NCBI GenBank assembly: GCA_008360955.1
Contig: LUCM01009052.1
Span: 26,264-90,263 of the forward strand
Length of the DNA: 64,000 nt
Source: Fasciolopsis buskii
Lineage: Eukaryota > Platyhelminthes > Trematoda > Plagiorchiida > Fasciolidae
Direction of reading: 5' to 3'
Numbering within the stretch: the stretch's first letter is position 1; each line of letters begins with the position of its first letter. Both the position numbers and the translations under genes were made by a program. Shown in pieces: positions 1 to 13,400 of this stretch. The notes beneath the pieces were generated by a model. It was not told the origin of the DNA. It made no database searches and was given only the letters and a program-made list of their open reading frames with translations.

Positions 1-1319
1 GGCACTGAACCGAAAACATTTGAATTCTACGAAAAAGAATTTAGTCCTTCGAGACCTCATCATAACTTACTCGAGTTTTTTCCTTAACCTAATGCACTCC
101 TGCAGATATAATTCTACCAGTCCATTGAAACCAGTGCAAATTTATTTTCAGATTGGATTTCACAAAAGGCAAATGGGGTCCTTTTTTTTGACCTTCAGTT
201 CGAATTACTCACAGCTTTTGACGGTGCATGTATTTTTTGTGATTATTTTGACGGGTTTTTTCTTGAGCGATAATTATGGCCAACTGTTGATTCTTAATCC
301 TTAAATCTGTTATGGTAGTTTTGGCGTAATTCTGCGATGTTGGACCTACTTAGCATTGGTTCTTTTTTTTCTTTTCAATCCCTTTCACTTCAAATGTTTT
401 TTCCTAATTCGCATAAATTTTCCTACCAGTGTAATACAATCTGTGATTTTCTGAGTTTTTGGCTTCAGTGTGAGTTGCCGTTCATTGATCGGTTTCTATT
501 GACACACTTCATATCACGGTTTTGCATTCTCATGGCTGCTTTTATCATGGCGGATGGTTTTTGGATTTTCCCATTATATATCAATCTTTTCGATTTCTTT
601 CTACTCGCCGTCCTTAATTTTCAGTTGTACAGTTTTTTGGCACTTGGTATTACCTATTATCCAATCGAGTTTTGCGCCAAAATGCGATGCACATAATTTG
701 TCCTCTATTGTCTGTGATCTTTTCCACCTGAACCATTTAGTTATCTTACTTTACGAGTTTTCAAAAGCTCTCATGATTTTTACGTTTTTCTCATCCATTG
801 AATGTAAATGTTCGTCTTCTTGAAGCATCCGGTAGTGCGGATAAATTTTAATTTTTGATCTATTTTCACGTTTTCTCTTCGGTTTAATAAGCACTTTTAT
901 ATTTGCGAGACTACGTAAAGCCCAAATGACGATTTAGAGTCGTTGTTTAACAAACCCCGCCATGTTGCAATTCTGTGCCTTTAGATAGTGACTTCACGAC
1001 CGTATTCAATAAATACAGTCTCACTGACAGAAAATATTGAAGTATTTGGGCTCGGAAATGAATGCGGATTGGAAGCCGATTACTTCAGTGGATGGAAATT
1101 TCGGTCATTTGGTACACATCCAAAGTGAACGACGAGAGTCGAAATTAAATCGTTGACCTTTGGCTTTTGTTAAAGTTCCAAGCACTTGAGCTAGTTTTTG
1201 CATATCAAGTTTCCCCCGTGATTCTTTTTTTTCTCAGAACGTGCAAAACGAGACTTCTGGGATTGACTAAAAGATGTTCATTCATTCCCAATAAAAACTT
1301 CAAATCTTTCTTCCAACAG
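1..1319. other. 5' flank or intron: T-rich stretch, no gene
   Basis: This belongs to the intron upstream of the first visible EPS8 exon. From about 60 to 840 the plus strand is strikingly T-rich, with many T runs of 5-8, which creates long hydrophobic open frames (for example 337-696, rich in Phe and Leu). These look like a compositional artefact: no start context, no known motif, no splice sites that fit. No PTB-domain exon was found here. Confidence 0.6.
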
Positions 1320-1403
1320 TTTGGAATCTATTTGGGAAATTATCCGACCCGACCGTACTTCTGAATTTACGAGCTGATCACTTGTTCACGAAGACGCAAA
1401 CAG
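1320..1403 (+). CDS. EPS8: EPS8 exon: start of the post-PTB helical region
   Basis: An 84-bp exon (28 codons, phase 1 in and phase 1 out). The acceptor is a pyrimidine run ending in CAACAG and the donor is ACAG|GTAAAA. The only open frame reads WNLFGKLSDPTVLLNLRADH, followed by LFTKTQT. The TVLLNLRAD part lines up with the GVLTLRAK segment that precedes the conserved DEF/EF motif in vertebrate EPS8, and the next exon supplies that motif (SEFTEAVRKVKYAF). The other two frames contain stops. The first codon needs one base from an upstream exon that I could not find in 1-1300, so the gene continues to the left. The exon is short and weakly conserved; the phase match and position carry the call. 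Confidence 0.75.
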
Positions 1404-4400
1404 GTAAAACGTCACTGTCTTTAAAAAGAGCGACTGAGAAGTAGCGCTACGATCAATTCCTTGCTTGGTTACGTACGGGTGAAGATGTCTTCGAACTGTC
1501 ACAGTCTGCACAGCCCCACCAATCCCAGTCTTTCAGTATACGCAGATTGTGAATAATGTCTGTACAAATGCTGCCTCCTCTTTTTCAAGCATAACACTAA
1601 CATTGACACTCTTTTTTGCGTTGTAGACACTTCGCGTCCAAATTCACATAAGGCCCCAACCACCTCGGAGTTCACTGAGGCCGTTCGTAAAGTCAAGTAT
1701 GCTTTCAACACAAACGAGGCCATCCGACCGTACACCCCGGATAGAACATCCAAAAAGATTTTTATCCGACTTTTCAACACAGTGCACTGGTTGGACGAGG
1801 TCTGTAAAAGTGGCTGCATGCCCGAATATAACGCAGAAATGGTTAGTGATGTTGTGGAACCTCTACTCAACGAAGACACGATTCGGGCCATTATGGATCG
1901 CTTGGCTCCGAAAAAACAAGAGTTCTGGAAAAGTTTGGGCAAGGCATGGAACACCCCCAGGTAAGTTAATCCGTTTTTTATCATTGATAAAATCATCAAC
2001 ATGGACAACTATTACACAGTGCAAAAATATCATTGGGTTGGCTGGTCAATCACAAGAATAATGAAAATATCCCTAAAATTTCGGTTTTATTAGCTTAGAG
2101 CTTGAGGTTAGCCTCGGCTTTGCTGGTTAGTTGGGGTTAATTTAAGGCGCTTGCTGACAAAATGTGTTGTCTTTTCCTCGGACCATGATTAGAAAATTTC
2201 CGAACTTTTGATATAAATTTGTTACCCACGTGCATTGGTTTTCAGTCTCACATTGCCAAAAATTCGATCCTGTGGTTCTGTTCAAAATGTTGCCAAAGCA
2301 ACATCCACCATTACGTGGATTTTTTTCCTAGCCTTTCAAAGATAATGTAATATGCGGTAGTCCCATATGCGAAACATCTTTGCAAGTTATGGATAACGCA
2401 GAAAACGTTGAAACTTCTTGCACAACTTCGTCACTGAGATCCGAATGTGCTTGGTTATGTAAATTGTGCAGTTCACTATGTGGATCGCATGGTATCAAAC
2501 AGAAAAGTGCTTGCGTTCTAGTTCTATGATGCATGGCTCAGTCATTTTCTCGGAATTTCCGTTCCACTACGGGTGCAATGGATTCACTCTACAGGTGATT
2601 CTTAGCTGAGAAGATATGTGTGCAGTGCCTTGAATAATTTCTCTCACGTTTACCTATTCGTCTAAGTGTTATTCAAAGAATGATCTATATTTCTTTTGTA
2701 CATTTGTTATGAAGACAACATTGAATTCTTGTATAGAATGGTTGTTTGAAAGCTGTCACAAGCTAAGCGTCTTTGACAGTGAATTCTTTAGATTGAATGC
2801 GAAATCAGGTTTAACAGAACAGGAAACAAAAGTTCGGGCGGGCCAGCCTCATAGGGACTTGGTTCTATTAGTTCAACCGTTCTACCTAACTCTGAGGTGA
2901 GTAAAATCCCCAAGGTATGAATGAAGAATGGTGCCACTTGGAATTCGTTTTAAATTATGGAAATGTGTCATCGTTCGAACGATGTAACGAAGAATGACCG
3001 CCAACGTTTCCCTTTCCATAAATAGCAATAAAGGAATCCAAAGTCACATCGGCAGCGTTTGCACCCGTAAAGTTGAAAACAAAGACAAAATCGGTTCAAA
3101 AATTTCTCTACAGCAGCTCCGTTTGGAACTCCTGATGGGCTAGCGTTTACTTGTCTTGTTGGTTTGACTGCCAAGAGAAGGTCTCTGATGAGGTTTCTCA
3201 AGAACAGCCTCAACTGTAGTGTAATCGGCCGAAATGTTATTAGGGTTAAAAAGATTCATCGTAGTTCAACATGACTGCTGGAATTTTAGGACACAGGTAA
3301 CTGAAGGAGTGCAGTTGGTGGCTTGAAACTGATTGCATTAGGCAGCCGTGGTCTTTCGTCATTCAACCATTCCCAGGGTATTGCACTACGTGGCACATAT
3401 AATTCGAATAAACACTGGCATTTCAGAATATTTTTGTTTTTTTTGAAAATTTTAAACATAAAAGCGGTACGGGGTGTTGATGTTACAACAGTGTCGTACT
3501 CTGTTCCAAAATTTTGAGATAATTTGCCACCTAATACTCTTGATTCGTCTGCAGTCTGAGTAACATAGAACACAGTTTTGGGGAACGGGTCGACGGGTTT
3601 GGTTTCCATCAACTGCTACATAGTCCTGTTAATTCGTCTTTTTCATAGTCGAGTTAGTAAACTCAGACATCAATGATACTATGTCACGCATGTGTCAGCT
3701 GGAGCTCTTCAAAGGCTCAAAATCAATTCTGCGCAATTCCCGTTTTTGTTTCTATTTGTATTTCAAGAAGTGTTTCGGTCATGTATAACGGAATTAATAT
3801 CAAAATAGTCTGTTTTTAAGATAGTCTAAACATTTAAAGACGATTATTTGTTATTCTGTGACTTAATCTCCGACAAATAATGTCTCGGGACGCGAATTTG
3901 TGATTATGGACTGTTTACTTGGGGAATAAATTCTGTCGCTAGTCACGGTTGCTATGATTTGGACAAAGATTTTCCTTTATCTCGATCCAAAATCATGAAA
4001 TCAGAATACTTCTAGTGTTGTTTGTTTTGACATATGTCTGATTTGTGTTGGTCACACGCAGTCACGTAAGGATATCGATGGTTGGATTTTAGAGCTTTTT
4101 TAAAAGGTCGTCAGTGTAACCAGACCTATTGAACTTAATAGGTTTTTGATAATGAATAAAGTTGCACTTAGTTATCTTAAAAGGGACACAAAAGATTGTA
4201 GCCCAGGTAGATTGCAATTAGTGTCTGTTCAGCTGCATACTCCATCGTTTGATGCTGACGCATCTCCGAAGTTCCAACTAACTGATATCTTAATAGTTCA
4301 ATTCCGACAGGCAGGTATTTTGAATCAAAAGGAATCGGGTATTAGCACTTATGGTTTATACGATGAAGCACTATGTTTTCCAGTCAGGAAGCCGCGAAAA

Positions 4401-7400
4401 TCGTTAGAAAGAATAGACTTTTGTTTTAGACAAAATGAAATGTTTGCCTGACTGCGAGCAAGTCGGAAACGGGATAAATTGGTTTCTTGTAAACAAATAG
4501 CCTTCGAAGAAGAAGGCCTTGTCTAAACTTGACAGATATTTGGAATTTACGGAGACAGAGGTCAGGATGCAATGGAGGGGAAGTGTCAGGGAACAATCTT
4601 ACTAAAATACATTAAGTGGGCTGCTGCATACCACCAAGACTAGTGGAGTCAGTATCAGAAACGGGTCTGATAATGCATTGGCCTCTGTGTTGAGTGGCGA
4701 AGTCTAACCTTCTCTGGCCTAAGAAAATGATAGGAGTGCAACAATCAGTGATTAACAATGTTCACTGCTATAGAACAGCGGCAGTTAGAGATTGTGCTCA
4801 CCAATTTGTGGTGATTTCCTAATTTTGTACTCCAAGAGACAGTTTTCTTACGGTGATTTCAGTTCGTAAAGACCAGTCAAGGCAAAGTTGCAGTGCAATA
4901 CCAGCATATTGCACGTGCTTCATACGTGCATGGGGAATAGTTTTTAATGGTGGAATTGAATCGGAACCAATTGGTAACATTTATCATTGTTTAAAAGAGA
5001 AATGAGGTAACCATAGAGAAGTTCGAAATGTATTGAGAATTTCCGGCGAATTCAACAAAGATAGATCTTTTGGCACAGGCCAACTAAATGCAACGTCATT
5101 AGAACATTTACGGATACAAGCTGGCTAGGACACAGAAAGGTCATTAATGTTTCCTGAAAGTAGACATGAAGGAAGAAAACTGGACTGAAGAACGTTCGCT
5201 CTGGTTAAAGTGTGTATGATGATCGCTTCACCTACCTCATTCAGTAGTATTCTCCTGCAGAAATATTCCTGTACTCAACTGAGGAAGTATTTGGGGCAAC
5301 CAAAAAGTTCCCGTTTTTTTTTGAGAACTCTATCCGGTACGCTATCTAAGGTCCACAGGTGGTCATGTGAAGCACATCATACCAACTTATTAAGATTATT
5401 TGAAGATATAACGGTAGGAATGCATCAACTTTGAAGTGTTTGTGTTCCTGCTCAAATTGGTACCGATAGATGGAAATTCTAATCGTGACTGGAGGGGGAC
5501 AAAATGCAGCATGTTCAACTAACTGTAAAGCTAACAAAGATTGCCCTTATTTGGGGATACGTCTTGTCTTCCTTCTGGTTATTAGATTGTTTAGGTATGT
5601 CAATATTTGTAACAGGACACCAACAATCGGGAATAGAATGACTCCAGTGATTGGATAGTAACCAAATTCCACAGTTCACATAAACAAATGGTTACGTAGG
5701 TCATCTTTGCCAGCAAAGCTGTAAATGTTTGTTGTTCTGAACTACCTTAAATCTTTCGTGGTTAAAGTCTGTTCGAGTTCAGATGAGTCTAACAACTAAA
5801 ATGTTGATAAGCGGGTCATTTGATTAACAAAGAAATCGGACACAGAAACGGGTCACATCTAGATTTTCTGATGTATTCTTTACATCTAACAGGAAAAAAG
5901 TATGATCTCATATCGCTTGTTTGACATTCTGGGAGAATAAGAGGCATTTGTAAATGCCGGCGTCATATTTTGTCAAAAAAGATAGCTGACGAATCTCAGG
6001 TCTATTTTAAATCTTGTTAGCCATTTCCTTTTTACTGCACAGGTATTTTGGATAGTGAGAAATCATTACGGAACTAATGTTGCTACATTTAATCCTAGGT
6101 ACACTAATTGTACCTGTCAACCAGGTCATTTTTAGACTTTGGTTGTTGTCACATCTTTTTTTTCTGTAGCATGAGCTGATTAAAATAATCGACAGTGTTT
6201 AACATGCCACCGATTGGTTGTATTAAAATTAATAACTTATCTTGGGAGTGATATCTACAATGTGAGTGAAAATCATGAGATCTAGTCAGGTGATTTTTGG
6301 ATAGTGTCTGTTTCGAAAGCAGGTATGTGCTGATCGAAAGCGGGTATTGTCCAAGAATTTGGTTCTATCCATGGGTACGGTGATGCAAAAACAGATGACT
6401 TGGTTTTGTCATTCCTCTCGAATGAAAATTCACTGTTGAAACCCACAAAACGTTTCGGGATAACTTTGGAAGTTGGGTAGGCTTTTGGGGAAAAATGTTG
6501 TTCGTAAGCCACAGCAATCTGCATCAAACATGACGGATAATTTCGTGCTTATCACAGATGAATCAGTGTAGTTTCGGAACTGCAGTTCGCCCCAAAAACT
6601 TGTACCTCTCAGAGCACTAGAGACTTTTGAGTCGGTTGAAAATTTGACTATTTCGAGTTTTGTAACTTGCTTTTCATTAAATGGAACTTGACGATCACCT
6701 AATGGAAATTTCACAAAAGAAATAACTACTAAATAATAATATAAATAAATAATGTAATTCTAAGCGAGGACAGTTTGCTGCACTGTGTAAAACGACTGGA
6801 TGACGCCATCGGCTTAGTTGATTTTAATCTTTTTGTTCGACTGTAGGAATTTCTTCTGACTGTTTCCTTGCTTTCTTTTCTTCACATTTTTTGTCTGCCC
6901 TTTATGTGGGATTTCAAATGAGGCTAACGCAGAACAGCATTTGAATGTAAGCGCTGAATCAAACGATGATCAGGAATAGCACTACCTTAAGAACAACTGC
7001 CTTGGACAAACTGCTACTTTTCGGAAACTTTCCGGTGCCTGTTGCAGTTACAATTTTCCTGAAGGAAGATATTTGCGACCACGCATTGTAATCGCGTGCG
7101 CTGTCCCAGCTTAGCTACACCGTACGGTGTTTTGGAAATTTGACTGCTAGAGCGGGATTTGCAAACAAATTAACCAACATCCACCAGTTAGAACTCACGG
7201 ACACTGGTTCGAATCTCGCAGAGGTCGGAGATTTTTCACTGTCAGATCTATAGTACATTCGTTTGGCTTTGTTTGAAAACAACAAGGGACATGCAACCTG
7301 ACACCATATAAGATTTTAGAATCTGTTTAACCCCGGTTTGAGCCGCTACAGATGGGAGATTTATCCACCGAAGTTGGTCAAACGGAGCACGTTTCCCCCA

Positions 7401-10400
7401 ATCGGAGCGACCACCTTGACGTGTCATTTTGTCTGTAGGTATCTCGAGTGCACTGAAGCTGCCGAAATCGCGACATTGCGGGTTGAATGCCGCGGGTGTT
7501 AATCCTGCTTCAAACGATCAACTTTTGCATTTATTAGACCTCTCTTGATCATGATCCATTTCTAGAAGAACGTTGTACTTCTTCACCTTACTAATAAAGG
7601 CAGTCGAATGAATAATGTATAAAGAAATGAAAAGCAAGTAACGTCCGCCTATAAGTGTCCCATTTCTGTATGGCCGATAAGTCTCGTTTTACGAGAAAAG
7701 TGAAACGAGTAATGTGTCACGAAATCCGCAGCATGGGTGCGCCAGGAAATTTCGACTTTCTACTGAATTAAAATATAGTAGGAAATGAGTAGCATGTAAT
7801 AACTCAGTAGTATGGTATCATATTAGCCGACTACATACATCGCGACGAGTTCAAAACACTGAGCGATCCATTTCGTTGCATTTCGTTGCACGTATGCAAG
7901 AGATACATAACGGCTGAAAAGATTGGTTTACAATACAATTTATGAATGACGTCTTGCGAAGCGATATAAGAGTCCACTTTTCATGCATTCCTCATTTAAC
8001 TGAATGCTCCTGACATTTAAATTCCACATTTATTTCAGTTATCTGCTGAGGCAGAAGTATGCTGTAAACAAACCAGTCTTGCTTCCACACTAGCTTGGTA
8101 GTTCAAGCAGATTAACAAGGTTTTTGTGCAGCTTTTCAGACTAGGCGTTTTTTTATAATTCACATAAATTGACTGAATGTTCTATTTACAAAAAAATCGT
8201 CAGACGATCAATGTTCTGACTAACTTTTACCCCATTTTTGATGTGTTTGTAGTTTACTTGACACTCACCACCTTCTTAAGTCAGACTGGAATGTGTGCAT
8301 TCATTCGATGACGTAAACGCTGCCTTTCCGTTCAATCAATCTGCGTGGATGTGCATTCAAAATTGAAGTTGAAATTTCACGTGGATTTGGTATGAACAGA
8401 AAACTTTTTGTTGATAGGTGACTGCATTTAAGATAGCGCGATCCGGTAAATACGTTTTTTGTTGCCTCTGAGCAATCATTGATTGTATTGCGACTGTCAT
8501 TTCCATATCACCAATCAATGTTCGGCGTCTAACGTGTCTCGTAATGACAAAACCATGATGAGTTTGCTAACTAAATCCTCACCCTTAGTTAGACTGACAG
8601 GAGTTCAAGATCTTCCCAAGAGTCGGGCGTACGAGTTTCCAATTTATTTCGATAACTGATACACCTAAAAAGAATCCTTGAAAGATCAGTGAAACTGCAC
8701 ATTTGACGGAATCGGGTCCAGCTACAGTCTGACCTTACTGTTGTGAGTATTTACGAAGTATCTGGAGGACTAAAATTGATTTTCCAAACACGCATGACCT
8801 AGCCATGAAGGATCTTATAACATTCCTTGAGCAAGGGCACACATGCACACATACACATTAGATTTGAAGTTATTCAAGGACGCTGAACTCCATGTTGACC
8901 TGGTCCTTTCGTTTAAAACAGATGTGTGAATGTGTCGTAAATGGTAGAAGAATAGAGCCAGCCATGGAAACAGACGCGCAGACAAAGAGACAAAGCAGCA
9001 AATTCACGAACCCAAATCGCCCGCGCATGCACAAAAAGAAACGTGTAATTGTTTAGACAAACTTCAATAAACATCTGCACAGATCCAAAATAAGTTAGGG
9101 TTTAAAGGGAGCATTGCGCATTTTACAGATACTGCATTACTAGAGATTTCGAGAAGTAATTCCTCATGCGTCCTGTCGGCTTCTGAATTGTCTGACAATC
9201 CGTACGCAATAATCCAACCTTCCATTTACTCATCCTATTCATCGGCCATAGGTAAAATGTTTGCATATTAGAATTGTTTTCTGTTAAACTGTTTAAAAAC
9301 TAAGTAACACTGTCGAATCGATGCTAGTTGTTTTCACATTCACCCTTCAGATGCAGCGATGCGACACTTGTGCTTGAAGCACGTTTAAGCCAATGGGGTT
9401 TGCCAAACTTGTCAGACGTGTGACTAGATTGCGCTTTCTTCTAGTTCTGTATGACAGAGACCAACCACGTGGCCTGGATTTTACTCGATTTTGTTTGGTA
9501 TCACTTCCGCCAACTTTGGGCTCAGGATTATTCATCGTCATGGGACCGAAACATTTACATTCCAAGCTCTATCCATTTACCAAACGAACATTTTTGTGAC
9601 TCACATGATTCAACGAATATAAATAAGGAAGTTCGAATGCGATGAATAAATAGACCCAAACGACCATTCCGTAATTTATTACATGCGCAACCGGGCAATT
9701 ACGATGGCAGTTCTGAATATCAATCGTCAGCCAAACAGTCTGTGCACTGGGCTAAGTAAATGGGTTTGTTGTGACCTCTTTGGTAGGCGGTGAAAATAAC
9801 AGTTTATGTATCTTCCATGTTGCGGGAATATATGGAACGTTAAAGGGCATCTGGTATAGACGAACTCATTGGATTAAGTTTTCCTCAGAACCTAAAGCTG
9901 AAACCCCTCAATCACCTGTAACAAACCCATCCACGGAACTACAATTTTGTTTGAATCACTGAAATTATGTCACGTGTCCAATCCACTTGTGAATCGTAAC
10001 GGTGTTTCGTGGAAAGTTTTCCGTCAGTCATTCCAGTAAAATCCTAAAGAAGAGAACACGTGATCCCGAGTTTTCGTTTTACCCTTATTAGTACCACATA
10101 TCCATGAATTTACTATTGTCTGAATCTTATTGTGCTCAGCGTTTGTTCATTTTCATTTTAACACAGTCTCGAATTTGTCAACTGACGCAATCATTCTATG
10201 CATCTGTTCAGTCTGTAAGCCGAAATTCTCCAGGGGCTGCCAATAGAGTACGGATCTGGCTTTATGTGGTCCATAACACAATTCTGATTGTACGGAATAC
10301 CAATCAGCTGTGTAGAATTCCTATATTGTCTTGGTAGATACTGGAATCCGGTTGGATTTTCGAGTGAATGCTCAAGGGCTCTAATGTTCCCGTGTTTGTA

Positions 10401-13400
10401 TGTACACATTTTCAGTTCACCCGAAATCACAACTAAATATTTTCCTGTAATCTAACGTCTGAAATAATGCACGATCTACTTCATTTACGATTAATAATGA
10501 ACTCTAACGCTTGGCCTAGGTTGAACTTTTCCATAAAAACGTCATAAGTATTTGGATTGATATGAGTTCGTATTTCTTTTTTTCATTCAAGAATGGACAA
10601 CTTTTTGTTCACCTCAACAGCGGTAACAATTACTTTCATTTGCATATAGTTCTCATAATTGCTTGTAAAAAGCGCATGGGACTGATGTTACTGATTGATT
10701 ATCTGTCCCTTGGACTGTCGCGCATTGCTAGCTCTTATTGAAGACGACGTCGAGACAAATTCAACTCGAAAATGCTGATTACCCAAGACCTGATCCGGTG
10801 GCTCAGCAGTAACATCAACGCTCTTTTCATTCGGAAAGCTTGGATTCACTACTGAGTTAGATTATAGTGACAGATCAAAGAAAACCTACATGGCAGAGTA
10901 TGTCACCGCTTACGTATTTTGTATAACAACTGAAAGCTGCACTCGGGATAAATATTTCAGCTCGGAAAGCGCACAGAATGCCAGGGAACTTAATTGTGTT
11001 TCACTGATTGGCCTTCGGACTTCACCTATGACGCATAGAATTCAGGTCCTTCTTACACTCAAAAAGCCCCAGACTCGAGTTTCACTCATACTAGAGCTCC
11101 TCGATGTTGCGCATCTTTCATCTAACTCAGTTTGAATCCGGGATTTCCAGCTGGAGACCGCTTGTTCCCACCAAGCCACCAGCTCACCTCTTGGCTAGTC
11201 AGTATTGCCGAATCATGTTTGTCCAGGTTTTTCCTCTGCACTGGCTAATAATTTTGTTATACATGTGTGTGGCATTTGATGAAGGTAGGCGGTCGCTGTG
11301 ATTAATGGTTAGATAGAAATGCACCTAACGGCGGACGGGAAAATCCTAGAGTTTGTGTGGATCTGAACAGACAAATGCATGAAGTAAGCATATGATGGAT
11401 ATTAGGGGAAAATGTCATATGTGGAATAGGGGTTGAATGTGCGTAGAGGAGCAAGAGGTTAATAGCTATGGGGAACTTAGCAACAAAGTTTGCGTGGCAT
11501 TGCGTTATACGCATATTTCTGTCTCTGACTACTAATTTGCACCGGCTTCAGCCGTCAAGATACGTCTCTTGCGTAGTCATCTATCTGCCATCAGTAAAAT
11601 GTGATTTTCGCACTGAACCAAATGTTGAAAGACTTCTTTGTTAATAACCCCCTTCTAGGTATCTGCAGTGATAAGCGTACTATAAGTTTCTTTGCATTCA
11701 AAACCTATTCAGGAACTGGACTGATGTTTTCAGCTTCCTTGGGGTTAGATAGTTCCAAGAAATCTAAATGACGGCCAGATTAGAGCCGTTTTTGTTACGA
11801 TAAAATTAATTGCATACAAGGGGAATGGAAATGTCTCAGTCATCTCGACAGCTAGTATCTTGGTATCAGCGCCAGCTGAATTTAGGAATAAGCTCTTTTC
11901 AACCACGTCAAGCCGAACAACATAGCTGCACAAATAAAATTGCTCATGTTTTCATATAAGGCCTTGTTCACACTTACCTAACATAAGCAGTGTAAAATAA
12001 GACTTAAATTTAATTTCTGCCTCCATTTTTCCGCTAAACTTTGTCATTTCTTTTTGCATTCTTTCGATCAATTGCGAAATACTGCAGCGGCTGAATTGTT
12101 ATTCACTTTTTGATTTGTTTATTTCATTGTTATGTATTACACTTCAAAAAATCGGTGTTTCTCCATTATTCTAATAGCATGTGTGGAATTTTCAAACTTC
12201 GCGGCGTGCCTTTTCCGATTATTTACATCCCGAAATTTCCCATGTGGATTCCTCTTGGAAGAACAGCAAAATCGGCCGCAGATATATATGTTTATTGAAC
12301 GAATAAATTTATGGAAGTTGGTTCTAGGAGTGGGACATTTTAGGAAACCAGAAAATCACATGGTACAATCAGTGATGTAAAACGTATGGTTAGCGAATAG
12401 CAACTCTGACGATAAATTATCAGAACCAAATAAAATGACGACAGAATCATTGCCAGTTAGGTCTTCTCAATCAGGAGACACTGACTCTACTTCAGTCCAG
12501 CAGAAAGCAGCCAGAAGATCCCGAAAAAAATGTGACTCCTATAAGTGAATCCATTATCCAGTTTGGTTGTTGAATGTGACCCTTTAGTTTAGTGTCTAAT
12601 TAACGGAAAATGCCGGTAAGTTCGACCACTACGGCGGCAGGTATCAGTCAGAAATAGGTAAAGCATTATTTTGGTCGCAATTCTAACATTCATGCATACT
12701 AAAAGTAAAAACATGATTCGATGCACACTAGTGAATTTTGGTCAGTCGGGCATACCAAAGCTGGCGGGCAATTAACTGATCGACAAGGTAGGTGACACAG
12801 ACACCAGATTAGCATCACGTGACCGTGACATCTGCATACCCGAATGCCTGTGCGTATATGTGCACGCAGAGCGTGACCCACTACCGATTTCCGTTAGCAT
12901 ACAATAAAATGTATTCAATCAAATTATATCGAGCTCTTTTAGTGAATGTGCCAGTGAAGGAATAACTGCGCTTAAATTTTGCGAAACTGTTTGCTACTGG
13001 TAGAGGATGTACGAATTGATTCACACCTCTCTCAGCTTTAATGAAATTGTCCACAGTCACTGACTATAAAGATCAGGATACTGTGAGATTCACCTCTAAT
13101 AAGTTGACCCGGGAAATCACTTTTCGACACACTTGAATATATCTGTGTTTATTCTCACTTAATATTGGTAACATGTACCGTTAATTCTGTTCTACGTGAT
13201 ACTGATTTCCAATGGAAGATTAGTCTCTTTCACGACTAAGGTAATCTGAAATTAATGAAAAATTTCAACTGTCAACCACATTCCATCTCTACTTAGAGAA
13301 ACCTGATATTCATAGCACATTTGCATGTCTTGTTAATTTAAGATTCATGACAAACGGCAAATAGGACCAAGAAAAGTGCACGTACCCCATGCTTAAATTC

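Noticed and set aside
337..696. 119-codon hydrophobic frame resembling a membrane protein
   Set aside because: Phe/Leu richness follows from the T-rich strand; there are no motifs, supporting splice sites or start context.
1049..1140. Possible PTB-domain exon upstream of 1320
   Set aside because: A short open stretch lacks a usable donor and has no PTB resemblance.
1499..2008. 169-codon minus-strand frame
   Set aside because: It lies antisense to the conserved EPS8 exon 1627-1960 and shows no recognisable motifs.
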